A stretch of DNA of 64,000 bases from Polyporus tsugae (taxonomy: Eukaryota > Basidiomycota > Agaricomycetes > Polyporales > Polyporaceae): NCBI GenBank assembly GCA_024305745.1, contig JAHRBS010000007.1:124001-188000 (forward strand), given 5' to 3'. Under the pieces are notes generated by a model. It was not told the origin of the DNA. It did no database searches and was given only the letters and a program-made list of their open reading frames with translations. A program made the position numbers and the translations under genes. Shown in pieces: positions 35,328 to 46,818 of this stretch (its first letter is position 1; each line of letters opens with the position of its first letter).

Positions 35328-36984
35328 ATGACTGTGTGGACGGCCTCTTGGTTTCCGTCCCTCCCGCTGGATGTTCTTCATCTGGTCGGCGTTTTGGCCC
35401 AACCATCCGATTTGTGTTCAATGCTCCAAGTCAGCAGGGCACTCAACAGGACGCTGACACCTATTCTGTACTTCAACATAGAGCTCGACGCCTGGGATCC
35501 CATCCTGAAGTGTATCACGACTCTCAAACCCAAATCAACGGATGGCAACTGCAAATCGACGGAGGGTTCATTCGGCGGCGCGCTCGCGGGGTACGTACGA
35601 TCGCTTGTGATCAAGAGACCCGTCGCTCGCTCGCCCTCGTACTTCCAATGCCGGGCCACAGCCGACATCGCCGACGCTCTCCTCAACATCCTGCCCCTCA
35701 TGGTCAACCTCAAGCACTTCTCGTCAGGCATTGGGCTCGGTCCCCGCTCTTCCGACATCTTTTACCTTCTAGCCACTGCATCTTGCGCCCCTCTGCAGAC
35801 GATCGAGCTCCAGGTCTTAGACGAGGTACCAACCGCGCTGGAGACAACAGACCCGGACGAGATAGAGTCGTTGGCGCTGCAAGTGCCCCCGAACCTTCGA
35901 CGACTCGCCCTGGAACTTCCCATGGGATCGTCCGCCCACTGGCAGAGGAGTTTCGTCCGGAACCTGCTCAGGACTTGCGCGCCCACTTTGCGGACGCTTT
36001 CCATCACGATCGACGATTATGTGACAGGCATTTGGGACCATTTCCTACCGCCTGATGCAGACTTCGTCCATCTGGAGAATCTTAGCATCGAATACGAGGC
36101 GCTCTCACATCCCTCGCTTCTGCGAGCGGTCAACGTTTGTTCCCTCAAGCTTTCGGGCTCGCGCGTACCGCCCGGTCCCATCAACCCGCTCAGCGCAGAG
36201 ATCCTCCCCAACCTGCGCTCTCTCTCCTGCCCCGCCGAGCTCGTCGCCGCGTTCCTACACCCCGACACGGACCACTGCCGTCGGATCGTGACGGTACGCA
36301 TCGGCAACTTGAACGCTTCGTATCGGTCGAGCGAGCGCCGTGATGGCTGGAACAGACCGGACCCGTCGGGCTGGCGCAACGTCTTCACCTCGCTCCAGCA
36401 TCTCCGCTACTCTGCCGTTCCTGTCACCAGCTTAACCGTCGACGTGGCCTCGATCCCGCTTGCGGGCGTCCACGCCGCCCAGCCGTACCTCGCCACCTTG
36501 GAGTACCTCGACATCGTCTATCACAGGGGATATACGAAGGTGCGCGATTGAGGTCATGGTCATTGACATCATGATGTTACGCGTCACGATGATTCTGACT
36601 GGTACTGGCGTATTGCAGGACCCCTTGCACTGCCAGCTGGCATCCGAGCTGGTCGCCCATCTCCCCCGTCTACACACGTTGCTGATATCGAGAGCGCCGC
36701 CGGAGAGGAAGTGCTTCGTTCCCCTCGACGAAGAGGAACGCATGGTCGCCGAGGCGTTGCAGCTCTCGCGAAAGATGGTCCGTGAGTTCAAGGGCCCGGG
36801 GTCTTCTGCGCTTCGACGGTTCGCGCTCTCAACGGCGATCGAGTGGCACAAGGAAGACGACGGGTGGCACTGGGTGGGCGACCCCCGCTACGGCGAGCTG
36901 GGCGGCCACCTCGACGACCTGGACTACCAGGACAGTTCCTCAGAATGTGATCACGAGGCTGAGGACGAAGGAGAGGGTGTATAA
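35328..36984 (+). CDS. F-box-like protein with LRR-type repeats, two exons
   Basis: Exons join(35328..36539,36619..36984) give 525 codons plus stop; the 79-bp GT-AG intron lies in phase 0. The start MTVWTASWFPSLPLDVLHLVGVLAQPSDL is an F-box-like N-terminus (LPxDVLxxV) ending near SRALNRTLTPILYFNIEL. The middle is a series of leucine-rich units (LPLMVNLKHFSSGIGL, PPNLRRLALELP, APTLRTLSITID, FVHLENLSIEYEAL, LPNLRSLSCPAEL). The tail is acidic (SSECDHEAEDEGEGV). F-box proteins of this type act as substrate receptors of SCF ubiquitin ligases; the substrate is unknown. It is not closely similar to the F-box pseudogenes at 18 and 29 kb. No lesions were seen. Confidence 0.85.
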
Positions 36985-37456
36985 TACGGGTATGAGGACA
37001 AGAGGGAGGGTGTCGACCCAGGGAATGGGGACGAAAGAGAGGATGTCGACTCTGAGTCTGAGTGGGAGGCCCCGGAAGATACGAGGTTTCTGCCCGTGAA
37101 TGTTCGAGAGGATGAACAGGGGCTGTGGTAGCGGTATATAGGCTGATGATGGTGTACCAGACGATTTCAGGAAACCAACGATGATGTTTGCATCCATACG
37201 CTTTAACCGGACACGGTCGGACTCGAGTGCGAACTTCTCGCTACTGGCATGGCCCGGCTGCTTCATAGTCTTTCCTCCCTTCCCCTCCTCCAGTCCCTTC
37301 GGAGCCCCTCAATCGGATTCGCCGCAACCTCGAACATAAGATATAGACAGAAGGGTGTATGCAAACAATGCGCAAGCTCAATTCAAGGGTAAGCTTCTTA
37401 TACCATATCGTACAGGATATCGCCAGTTCTCTCTTGCGCGCGTATCATACCCATAC

Positions 37457-39115
37457 TCAGACGTGCCCGGAGATGGGCAACGGCTTGTATTGCTCCTCCA
37501 GGAACTTGATCTCGTCCTCGGTCAGCTTCACCTCCAGCGAGCCCAGGATGTCCTCGAGGTTCGCGAGGCTCGTCGTGCCGACGATCGGCGCGGAGACGTG
37601 CGGCTTGGACAGGACCCACGCCATCGAGATCTGCGCCATGCTGACGCCCTTCTTCTTCGCGAGCTCCTCGACGCTGAGGGGACGCATATGGTTGAGCGGA
37701 AAGTTACGACGGCAAGAAACGGTGCGGTCGACATACCTCCCCCGGACGGCAGGTACCACGTCGTTCTCGTGACGAGACAGCATCCTGTCCGACTTTCCTC
37801 GGGTGGTCTCGGCCCCGACAGGACGGGTCAACAGTCCGCGACCGAGGGGAGACCATGGGATAGAGCCCATGCCGAAGAGCTGCAAGCAGATGAGCGTCCT
37901 GCGACACTGAGCCGACAACTCTAATGCTAACTCACCTTCAGCGTGGGGAACATCTCGCGTTCCTCTTCACGGTAGATCAAGCTGTACTGGTTTTGCATCG
38001 AGATGAAGGGCGTGAGCTTGTGGGTGATCGCGTAGTCTGCGAGCAAATCCGTAAGCAGTGGCGCTGACGTGCACGACAGGTCATGAACATACTCTGCATC
38101 TGGTGGACTGGAGGCGGCCAGAAGGTAAGCTCGCGGCGCGAATGAAAAGGGACCTGTATGCTCACATTGGTATGCGTGGCACGAGCTCATGCCGATGTAC
38201 CTGACGTAACCCGCTTGCACAACGTCGTGGAGCGCTTGCATCTGCACATACATTCAGTGTCCTGCACGATGTCGCTTCGGCTTGGTGACTTACAGTCTCC
38301 TCGATCGGCGTAGTATAGTCAAAGCGATGGCCTGCATATCAAATTTTGAGCGTGAACCTCAAGCGCAGATATCGGGAAATGCATACATTGCAAGACGTCG
38401 ATGTACTCGAGCTGCAAGCGCTTCAGACTCGCCTTAACTGAGTCGAAGATATGCTACGATGGTATGGCAAGCATGGTCGGCAATCGCTCGATCCCGATGT
38501 CGAGCAACCCAGGCGCACCTTGCGATTCAGTCCGTGCTGGTTAATGATCCCGGAATCTTCTGGATTCCCCTCGAGACGGTAGCCTTCTCTGGCGATGGGG
38601 AAGTAGACCTGAAATGCGCGATTAAGCATGGATACAGTTACGGACGGCGTATATATGCGCACTTTGGTGAGAATTACGAGTTCCTCGCGCGGCAGGTTGA
38701 GTTGCTTGATAGCGTTCCCGAGGATGATCTCCGATTGACCGTGAGAGTAGATCTGTCCGGGGTTAGTTGGTGAGAAATGCGTCCGTCCCACGGGAACACT
38801 GTATTTCAGACTCACGTTGGCCGTGTCGAACGTCGTGATGCCATGGTCGTAACTGGGACAGAAGGGGGGAGGTTGAATTGCGCATATATGCCGGGGAAAT
38901 GACACTACACGTACGCGTATTTGATATGCTTGATCGCCTCCTCCTGTGGAAGGACCCATTCCGCCCAGCGCGGGTCACCGTAGGACATACATCCGAGAAT
39001 GATCTTCGAGACCTTGAGACCCGAGTTCCCAAGGCGCACTGAGAACGGTGTCAGTCCAGCATTGAGTGAGTACCGGCTCCTACACACCATACGGCATCTT
39101 AGTGCTGGTCGCCAT
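37457..39115 (-). CDS. Aldo/keto reductase 1 (aryl-alcohol dehydrogenase-like), twelve exons
   Basis: Exons complement(join(37457..37673,37737..37879,37936..38036,38093..38107,38166..38241,38294..38331,38387..38453,38519..38608,38663..38752,38816..38852,38915..39038,39088..39115)) give 341 codons plus stop. The start is MATSTKMPYVRLGNSGLKVSKIILGCMSYG. The AKR tetrad is present: Asp60 in FDTAN, Tyr65 in IYSHG, Lys93 in ILTK and His147 in LQCHRFDY. The NADP-binding end includes SIPWSPLGRGLLTRP and SVEELAKKKGVSMAQISMAW. It should reduce aldehydes or ketones with NADPH; similar fungal enzymes act on aryl aldehydes, but the substrate here is unknown. Exon 9 is only 15 bp and is also present in AKR2, so the pair arose by duplication. 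Compared with AKR2 it has lost one late intron and gained one before LFGMGSIPW. Confidence 0.93.
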
Positions 39116-39196
39116 CGCTGGTGCTCCTTGTTAGGTCGACGCTGCTCGGTCAGCAGGGTGTGGGTGTGTTGGACGTCGGAGTATCCAGACGAGACT

Positions 39197-39206
39197 CCTT
39201 ATATCC
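39197..39206 (-). promoter_or_regulatory. TATA box of AKR1
   Basis: GGATATAAGG on the minus strand lies about 85 bp upstream of ATG 39115. Confidence 0.5.
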
Positions 39207-39599
39207 TTCCCACAACCCTAGGGATGGTAGTTATGATTGAGTTGTGAATCGAGCTTATAATAGCGCGTTTGCTTACCCACCACAAGTTCAGGGGCATCGA
39301 TGCGTCCGTCCCTCGCTTCGTTCAGGCTGCATCCAGTCGGCGCGCTTGCCGGCATGACAAAGTTCGTGATGCATGCAGCTCACGAGGCCAAGTCATGGGT
39401 CGTTTGCGGAAGAGAAGCCGTATAATTGAAGTGATCCGTGGGTCCTGTCCAGCCAGAACGACGATAACATGGTGGAGCAATGTTCAAGGGTTTCAGGTCG
39501 GGTTGAGTGTTGGTGAGGGATGGACTGCAACTCGACTCCGATCGGATCATGTCCCCATCGGTCGCGGGCTACGGTTTCAGACAACTTTGAACTTGGCTC

Positions 39600-40018
39600 T
39601 TCCTTGGAAAAAACACCGCTCACGGTCAATGATCAATGACATATGCCCACGTAACGGCGGTCTGGGCGTGCGGCGATGTGCTTTTTGCCTCAGCAGAGGA
39701 CCGACTCGGAGAGGAGGCGGTGGATGTCGTCTGGGGAGTCGCTGACATGGATCCACGACCGGGTACCCGTCCAATATATATTAATGTTTCCGCCGTTGCG
39801 GCGTCCGCGTCTGGTAGGGAGAACAGGTCGCAGAAGACTTCGGACCTGAGGGACAAGATGCTCTTGTGGACCCAAAATGCGACTTTGGCGACTTTGTCTT
39901 CCGCGATGACGACGTCGACGTTCCCGTCCGAGAGCCACATGTCCTCGTCTTTTCGAACGCCAAACTCGGATGCGAGCAGATTCGAATTTTCGTCTCCAAA
40001 CACCACCGCCGTGACCAT
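39600..40018 (-). pseudogene. BTB/POZ pseudogene fragment
   Basis: MWLSDGNVDVVIAEDKVAKVAFWVHKSILSLRSEVFCDLF and LPDADAATAET match BTB gene B almost exactly. The frame then shifts after AAT-rich inserted sequence (about 39772-39783), and DGYPVVxVSDSPDDI is found in other frames. Homology stops near 39600; the C-terminal half and the family intron are missing. It sits between AKR1 and BTB gene A. Confidence 0.75.
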
Positions 40019-40169
40019 CGGACGATGGCCAAGTATCTTGGCGCATAGCTATATATCCATGTACTAACGTAATCGTATAGATACTCCTCCTCCTCGTCGC
40101 TGTACAGTTAGTTACTTGCGACAGATTTTGTGTCACTACGTACATACTACATGTACGAACGTGCCGCTC

Positions 40170-41290
40170 TCACGTCCCACCCGCTGAAGCACTCGGCCAA
40201 CTGTCCATGTCGAGCTTCATACCAAATATAGCTGGTAGGCGGCTCCATACCCACTGCGATTCTGTTTCATCGGCCTCTGTGAGAGCTTCACGGCAGCTGC
40301 CACAAAACCTACGCCAGGGCGTGTCGCCCCATAGCGTCGTGGCCATGGGTTTCAGCACGTCTTGCTCGTAAAGCGGTGGGTCCGGGAACACATTCCTGTC
40401 ACGGATCGTGGACAGCGGGGCCTCCCTTGCTACATTGCAGGCTGCAGGAGTCGTGCAGCCCCTGCATGGGACCGTGGCGAGCAGGCGGAGTGTGCGCTCG
40501 GCGCACACATGCATCACGTATCCCCTCGCCGCGATAAGCATCAGCTGGTCGGAGATGGGGAGCAAGGCGATCCCCAACGCGGATGGGACGCCTTCCTTCG
40601 ACAAGTAGTAGCTGGGCAGGAGCTCAGTGCACATCAGGAAGGCGGTCGGGAGGAGGGATGATGTGTTTGTCAGCCGCGCAAGTTCGACGACCGTCAGGGC
40701 ATGCTCGACCTGTGTCGCGACGTAGCGCGCGCGCATTTCTGCGTCCCTCCACGCTGTGAGGTCGTCGGTGTCGTACTTCTTGAGGCGGGACAGCGCGTGA
40801 TCTAAAATGTCGGGGACGGCATACTTGTGCGCCATTCGGATGAGGGAAGCGAGGACCTCAAACGGGACTGCGATCAGCGCATCGCCGTCGTAGTAATAGC
40901 TGACAGGCGATGTGGATAAGGAAGAAGAGGAGGACGAAATCAATGTGCGGCGACGTACTTCTTTCCGCAACAAAGAACCAAGAGGAGGTGGCGGATGTCG
41001 TGGGATGAGTCGCTGACGCGGACGATCGGGCATCCGTCTATCGTTTCGGCCGTGGCAGCATCCGCGTTCGGGAGGGAGAAGAGGTCGCAGAATATTTCTG
41101 ACCTGAGGGACAAGGTGCTCTTGTGTACCCGAAAGGCGACATTATCGGCCGCGACGACAACGATGCTCCCATCCGACAACCATACGTCAGCATCTTTTTG
41201 AAGGCCAGATGTGGGAAAAGTCAAATCTCGGTCTCTTTCTCCATCCTCTACGCGCGCCCGCTTGGGGGATGGTGCAGATTCATAGGACAT
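40170..41290 (-). CDS. BTB/POZ domain protein A, two exons
   Basis: Exons complement(join(40170..40899,40959..41290)) give 353 codons plus stop. ATG 41290 (MSYESAPSPKRARVEDG) is chosen because the paralogues start at the same place with a short basic PSRKR segment. The BTB fold covers about residues 30-135 (ADVWLSDGSIVVVAADNVAFRVHK, LRSEIFCDLF, LLLVLCCGKN). It is interrupted by the family intron after CCGK. The C-terminal half is family-specific, with LARLTNTSSLLPTAFLMC, VPCRGCTTPAACNVAREAP (about residues 254-272) and FCGSCREAL. BTB domains mediate dimerisation or Cullin-3 binding; the role here is unknown. It is divergent from gene B across 249 bp. Confidence 0.88.
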
Positions 41291-41377
41291 GGGGATGCTG
41301 TCGGCAAGTTGTTGTGATGGGGAAGACAAGAAGGAAGTGGTTGTGTAGCGCCCATGCGCTAGGCAAAAACGCGTCAG

Positions 41378-41390
41378 GTCACGTCGTGAC
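41378..41390 (-). promoter_or_regulatory. BTB-family promoter palindrome (gene A copy)
   Basis: GTCACGACGTGAC on the minus strand, 88 bp upstream of ATG 41290. As in the paralogues it is followed by a CGTTT block and then GGCGCT. Confidence 0.7.
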
Positions 41391-41417
41391 CGGGCGCGTT
41401 CTCCCCTGAAACGTCCA

Positions 41418-41430
41418 GTCACGGCGTGAC
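41418..41430 (+). promoter_or_regulatory. BTB-family promoter palindrome (gene B copy)
   Basis: GTCACGGCGTGAC, 110 bp upstream of ATG 41540, followed by CGTTTCC and GGCGCTTC as in genes C and D. Confidence 0.7.
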
Positions 41431-41539
41431 TTCGCCCGTTTCCTTGGAGACGCCGGCGCTTCTGCTTTCCAAGTCGACATCAATTCTGCATCGCGGGGAT
41501 TCGCGGCCTGTTCAATACTGCAACACCAGCAACAACATC

Positions 41540-42673
41540 ATGTCCTCCGACGCAGGCCCATCTCGTAAGCGTGCACGCGTAGACGAAGAAGACGGAACTC
41601 CGAATCTCCAGAAAGACGAGGACGTGTGGCTCTCGGACGGGAGCATCGTCGTCATCGCGGAAGACAAAGCCGCCAAAGTCGCATTTCGGGTCCACAAGAG
41701 CATCTTGTCCCTCAGGTCCGAAGTCTTCTGCGACCTGTTCTCCCTACCAGACGCGGACGCCGCAACGGCGGAAACAATGGACGGGTACCCTGTCGTCCAT
41801 GTCAGCGACTCACCAGACGACATCCGCTGCCTCCTCTTGGTCCTCTGCTGCGGCAAGAAGTACGTCGCCGTACGCCCACACCTCCGTGACACCAGTTCTT
41901 ATCTCAGGCCGATGTCCCTCTCTAGCTATTACTACAAGCGGGACGTGCTCGTCTCAGTCCCGTTCAAGGTTCTCGCCTCGCTCATCCGCATGGCACACAA
42001 GTACGCCATCCAGGACGTCTTGGACGACGCGCTCTCCCGCCTCAAGAGGTACTACACCCACGACCTCTCCGCGTGGCAGGACCCGGACGCCCGCGCACAG
42101 TACGTGACGACGAGCGACAACGACGCACCGACGGTCGTCCAACTCGCGCGTCTGACGAACACCCCGTTGCTCCTCCCGGCCGCCTATCTGGTGTGCGTCA
42201 GGCTCGGGACGAAGTATTGGGTGGCAGATGACGGCTCGGTCGTCGAGTCCCCGATCTCCTCCCTCTCCATCCTAGAGCAGGCGCTGCTCATACTCGCGAA
42301 GGGATACCTCACGCAGGCGTGCGCGACGCGCGCGCTCCACCTGCTCGCCGCCGTTCCATGCGCGCGCTGCACGTCTCGTGGGAACTGTATGGCGGCCAGG
42401 GAGGCGTCGCTAGACACGCTCCGGAACAAGGGTTATGGGTACCTCCGCGTCCCGTTCGTCTCCGACCAAAACGCGTTCAAGCCCATCGCCGGGGAGCTCT
42501 GGAACAACAATAACTGGTCGAGGTTCTGTGAGAGCTGCCGAGAAGCTCTCGTGAAGGCAGATGATTCATCCCTGGATGCGTTGTGGAAGAATTTGCCACA
42601 CATATTCAATGTGAACATCGATATGGACAGTTGGCGGAGCGGTTGCTTGGCAGGGACGGGCCAACCTGAGTGA
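41540..42673 (+). CDS. BTB/POZ domain protein B, two exons
   Basis: Exons join(41540..41859,41926..42673) give 355 codons plus stop, from MSSDAGPSRKRARVDEEDG. The BTB fold (DEDVWLSDGSIVVIAEDKAAKVAFRVHK, LRSEVFCDLF, LLLVLCCGKN) is followed by YYYKRDVLVSVPFKVLASLIRMAHKYAIQDVLDDAL. The family C-terminal module has VPCARCTSRGNCMAAREAS and FCESCREAL. The intron is 66 bp, a multiple of three, and has no in-frame stop, so unspliced transcripts would still be open with a 22-residue insert. The AEDKAAKVAF insert relative to A, C and D is shared with the pseudogene at 39.6-40.0 kb, its closest relative. Function is unknown beyond the BTB fold. Confidence 0.88.
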   Translation: MSSDAGPSRKRARVDEEDGTPNLQKDEDVWLSDGSIVVIAEDKAAKVAFRVHKSILSLRSEVFCDLFSLPDADAATAETMDGYPVVHVSDSPDDIRCLLLVLCCGKKYVAVRPHLRDTSSYLRPMSLSSYYYKRDVLVSVPFKVLASLIRMAHKYAIQDVLDDALSRLKRYYTHDLSAWQDPDARAQYVTTSDNDAPTVVQLARLTNTPLLLPAAYLVCVRLGTKYWVADDGSVVESPISSLSILEQALLILAKGYLTQACATRALHLLAAVPCARCTSRGNCMAAREASLDTLRNKGYGYLRVPFVSDQNAFKPIAGELWNNNNWSRFCESCREALVKADDSSLDALWKNLPHIFNVNIDMDSWRSGCLAGTGQPE

Positions 42674-43510
42674 GGTCGCTGTACGTACTCGCTCTCCACA
42701 GTACCGTCCTTGATTTCATAGCCACTACTATCATGCCCTGCGATGGGTGTGGTACACCACTGAGCGGGAAACCGTGCATTAGCCATCGAGAACCAGACCG
42801 CCGCGCGACCTCCATCGACGACCTCGCGCGCTCGTGCGCATGCCGATCCTCCCCCTCCCCTTCTCTCTTCTTCTTCCAGCATACCACGTACAAGTTGGTT
42901 TCGAGAGCAGTGGTAGTTAGTAGCAGTAGATGTTGTGGCTCCTAAATCCCCGTCGCGCACTTACGGTCCTCCGCGCGCACTCGTGATCGTGTCTAGGCTG
43001 TCTCCGGTGCATCGGGACGGACCGTTTTCCTCACGACATAACATCTTAAGTTATACTCTTACCTTCATCCTCCCTCGTACTTACGACCACCGCGGCCATA
43101 CTGGCACCCTGATACTCAGTCTTTCCCTCTCTCTTGACCCCGACCCCGACGTTTCCTCTCGATCAGCGACATCTTTTTGACTTTCGACTGCGTTCCTCGA
43201 CTCTCGTCTTCTTTCGTCTCAGTGTTTTTTTATCGACGTCGTCTTTCGACTTTTCGACTTCATCTCATCGCACATCGACTCAGTTCGCGTTCAGATGTCG
43301 TACATCGGCTGACCCAGCCCGCTACACCACCACACTCCTTACCACCCCCTCTTCCCTCACTCCCCTAGTGCACCTCACCGGACTCTCGCACCTTCGGACC
43401 CCCCCACTCATAGAGTATTCAGGTCTATCACTGGCTTTGATAACAACCGCATGTCAGTCACCCAGGTTCGCGTTCTATATACCTCCTTCATAATCCTTCT
43501 GGTGTTCCGC
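42674..43510. other. Intergenic region, pyrimidine-rich on the plus strand
   Basis: No gene is recognised. The stretch from about 43080 to 43420 is strongly C/T-rich. It separates the 3' ends of gene B and AKR2. Confidence 0.45.
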
Positions 43511-45274
43511 TCACGCATGGCCACTGATTTCCCTCGGCTGGTAAGGCTCCTCCAGTGACTTGATCTCCTCCTCCGACAGCTGGACGTTCAAGCCACCTGC
43601 ACCAACAACAGCAACAGTCAGCATCCCCCCACAACAACTTTCCGACGAACGCACGGCGAACGCACCGAGGATGTCCTCGAGGTTCTCGAGGCTCGTCGTG
43701 CCCACGATGGGCGCAGTGACGTGCGGCTTCGCGAGGACCCACGCGACCGCGATCTGCGCCATGCTCACGCCCTTCTTCTTCGCCAGCTCTTCGACCCTGA
43801 CAATCCGTACAGAAACGGTATCGGTGAGTGTCCCATTTCGCCTTCGGATACACATACGGATACGTCAGCAGGTCAGCGGTCAGAAACGTACCGGGAGACG
43901 ATGGTCACGGTCGCCTCGGTCTTGTACTTCCCAATTAACCTACCAAGCCGGTCCCGGTCAGTGCTCATCCGTCGTCGCGGAGCAAAGGGACGTACCAGTC
44001 GACGCTCCCGCGCTTCGACTCGGCGTCGATGGGGCGCGTGAGCAGTCCGCGGGCGAGCGGGGACCACGGGATGGAGCCGACGCCGAGGTGCTTCAGGGTG
44101 GGGAACATCTCGCGCTCCTCCTCGCGGTAGACGAGGTTATAGTGGTTCTGCATCGAGATGAAGGGCGTCAGGTTGTGCGTGATCGCGTAGTCTGCGCTCG
44201 CCGTCAGCACGCATCCATCCATCCATCCATCCATCCCATGAATGACGGGAGCGGTTTGGCACATACTCTGCATTTGGTGGACTTCGTGAAGGGCGTGGTG
44301 AGTACGCTATCTGCCGGGTCTGTGGGGATTTGTGGGAGAACGCTCACATTGGTATGCGTAGCAGGAGCTCATGCCGATGTAGCGGACGTAGCCGGCCTGG
44401 ACCACGTCGTGCAGCGCTTGCATCTAGGAAGATCGTCAATTGATGAGGATGATAACCGCAAGGCTGAAGTCACCTACAGTCTCCTCTATCGGAGTGTTGT
44501 AGTCGAACCGGTGGCCTAGATAACGTGGTGAGTATCGTCGAGTGACACAGCCCATCCTCCTCAACTCACATTGCAGCACGTCAACGTAATCCATCTGCAG
44601 CCGCTTCAAACTCGCCTTCACCGAGTCGAAAATATGCTACACGATCGGACGCACATCAGCGACACGGGTGTCATTCCGTCAAAACGCAAGTTAAACTCAC
44701 CTTGCGGCTCAAACCGTGCTGGTTGATGATGCCGATGTCCTCAGGCTTGCCCCCATTGAAGAGGTTCGTGGACGGGACGGCGGGGACCGGAAAGTAGACC
44801 TTGGTCAGAATCACCAGTTCTTCTCTGGGCAGTCCGAGCTTCCTGACGGCGTTTCCGAGCACGACTTCAGAGTGCCCGTTCGAGTACACCTGGATCGAGC
44901 GCGCAGTGAGCAAGGTAGCCAATGGGGCGACTAAGGTTCACGAGCTTACGTTCGCAGTGTCGAAGGTTTGGATCCCGTGGTCGTATCTGTGTCATGAGCG
45001 ACGAGTTATCTATCTTCTCAGCGTCGCAGCGAGACCAGACTAGGTACGTACGCATATTTGATGTGCTTGACTGCCTCATCCTCACCGAGGACCCATGCTT
45101 GCCACTCAGGAGAGCCATACTGCATCGTCCCAAGGATGATCTTGGATACCTTGAGACCGGAGTTCCCAAGGCGGACTGTTGAATCAGGTGAAGGTGAGAC
45201 AACGACATCGGATGCACGACCGCAAGCCTGAGATCGCGCATACCGTATGGCATTTTGGTGGTGGTGGTGGACAT
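43511..45274 (-). CDS. Aldo/keto reductase 2 (aryl-alcohol dehydrogenase-like), twelve exons
   Basis: Exons complement(join(43511..43596,43666..43796,43892..43939,43996..44191,44267..44281,44348..44423,44478..44515,44570..44636,44701..44889,44950..44986,45052..45175,45244..45274)) give 345 codons plus stop. The start is MSTTTTKMPYVRLGNSGLKVSKIILGTMQYG. The catalytic tetrad is Asp61 (FDTAN), Tyr66 (VYSNG), Lys94 (ILTK) and His151 (LQCHRFDY). The C-terminus has VEELAKKKGVSMAQIAVAW and APIVGTTSLENLEDILG. It is the paralogue of AKR1, with most intron positions and the 15-bp exon (FHQMQ) retained. One intron (44192..44266) contains a CCAT tandem repeat. It should be a cytosolic NADPH-dependent reductase of unknown substrate. 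Confidence 0.93.
44212..44236. repeat. CCAT tandem repeat inside an AKR2 intron
   Basis: About six tandem CCAT units lie within the intron 44192..44266, so length variation here would not change the protein. Confidence 0.8.
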
Positions 45275-45330
45275 GCTTGCTTCAGGGGGAGGTTCAGGGT
45301 GACTGGCTGGTACGCGATCTAGAGCTGAGC

Positions 45331-45338
45331 GTTATATA
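45331..45338 (-). promoter_or_regulatory. TATA box of AKR2
   Basis: TATATAAC on the minus strand lies about 57 bp upstream of ATG 45274. Confidence 0.5.
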
Positions 45339-45703
45339 CTCACTCGTGAAGTGTGGGCTCAATTCTTACCTCAGCGAGGTGGGACCAATGACCCACTGCG
45401 GCTCCACGTAGGAAGGCAGAGCCCGCGACACCGTCTTACGATTCATTCATTGTCTGACTAAACCAGACGGGGGCCGGGTTTGTCAGATGAACGCTGAGGT
45501 AGACCGCAAGTAGTGCGCCGTATCCCCGCACTCAGCAAAGAAGGAGATGTTATAAATACTTACTTACTGTGAGCTTTCCCATGAACTCAAAGATGGTGGA
45601 ACTCAAAGACGATGGTAGCGGCCGCGTGCCGACCTAGTAGTAGTGCCGACCCGAGCCTGCCAGTGAGACCGTGACATTCAGGAGACAATGGGTAACGCGT
45701 CGG

Positions 45704-45716
45704 GTCACGGTGTGAC
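45704..45716 (+). promoter_or_regulatory. BTB-family promoter palindrome (gene C copy)
   Basis: GTCACGGTGTGAC, 63 bp upstream of ATG 45779, followed by CCGTTTC and GGCGCTTC. Confidence 0.7.
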
Positions 45717-45778
45717 TCTAACCGTTTCTTTTCGGAGAGGCTGGCGCTTCTGGCGTCCATCCCCCATCCCATAGCGCC

Positions 45779-46818
45779 ATGTCCTCTGACGCAGGTCCGT
45801 CTCGCAAGCGTACACGCGTAGACGATGGCGACGCCGGAATCCCGAATCTGCTTGAAAAAGATAAGGACGTGTGGCTCGCGGATGGAAACATTGTCGTCGT
45901 GGCGGCGGACAAAGTCGCGTTTCGAGTCCACAAAAGCATCCTATCCCTCCGATCAGAAGTCTTCCGCGACCTTTTCTCCCTTCCAAACGCGGACGCAGCG
46001 ACGGCGGAAACATTTGAAGGATGCCCTGTTGTCCACGTCAGCGACTCGCCCGACGACATCCGCCACCTGTTCTTGGTTCTCTGCTGCGGCAAGAAGTACG
46101 TCACGGCCCAGCGCTGCTCTTCAGTACGACTGCTTTCTTACTGCTTCCACTCCCCAGCTATTACTACAGTCGGGGTGAACTCATTTCCGTCAAATTCAAG
46201 ATCTTGACCTCCCTCATCCGCATGGCACACAAATACGCGATCCAAGACGTTTTGGACGACGCGCTCTTCCGCCTCAGGAAATACTACACCAACGACCTCG
46301 CCGCGTGGCAGGACCCAGATTCCCGTGCGCACTACGTGACGGCGGATGGCCTCGACGCCCCAACCGTCCTCGACCTCGCGCGGTTGACGAACACCCTGCC
46401 CCTCCTCCTGAGCGCCTTCGTGGTGTGTGCCGAGCTTGCTGCGGGTTACTGGAAGGGCAAGGACGGTACAGTCCAGTCTATACTCTCCTCCCTCTCTGTT
46501 GTGGACCAGGCACGGGCCGCCGGAGGCAAGGCGCTCCTGGCGCAGTCATGCGCAATACGTATGCTGCGCCTGCTCGCCGCCGTTCCATGCACGGGTTGCA
46601 CGACACGTGGGATCTGCCAGGCTGCAAGGCAGGCGCCATTGGACGTGCTCCGTGACCTGGACGTACTCCCCGGACCCCCGCTTTCTCGCCTCAAGGCGTT
46701 GATGCCCATGGCCGAGACCTTCTGGAGCGATGTGCAATGGCGTAGGCTCTGTAGGGGCTGCCGGGAAGCTGCCGTGGAGACGGATGAAAGGGAAATCAAG
46801 TGTTTGTGGAATTCCTAG
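45779..46818 (+). CDS. BTB/POZ domain protein C, two exons, C-terminus lost by frameshift
   Basis: Exons join(45779..46095,46158..46818) give 325 codons plus stop. The start MSSDAGPSRKRTRVDDGDAG and the BTB fold (DKDVWLADGNIVVVAADKVAFRVHK, LRSEVFRDLF, LFLVLCCGKN) match the family. The C-terminal module has VPCTGCTTRGICQAARQAP and LCRGCREAA. The frame ends at EIKCLWNS-stop, but the next bases encode MPDIFVVDIDEGTW in another frame. That is the tail seen in the other members (LPDVFALGLDKDTW). A small indel near 46815 has therefore removed about 20 residues. The domains are complete, so the protein may still work. Confidence 0.82.

Noticed and set aside
44212..44236. CCAT repeats as a CRISPR-like or regulatory array
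   Set aside because: It is a plain tetranucleotide microsatellite inside an intron; no CRISPR arrays are expected or seen in this eukaryotic sequence.
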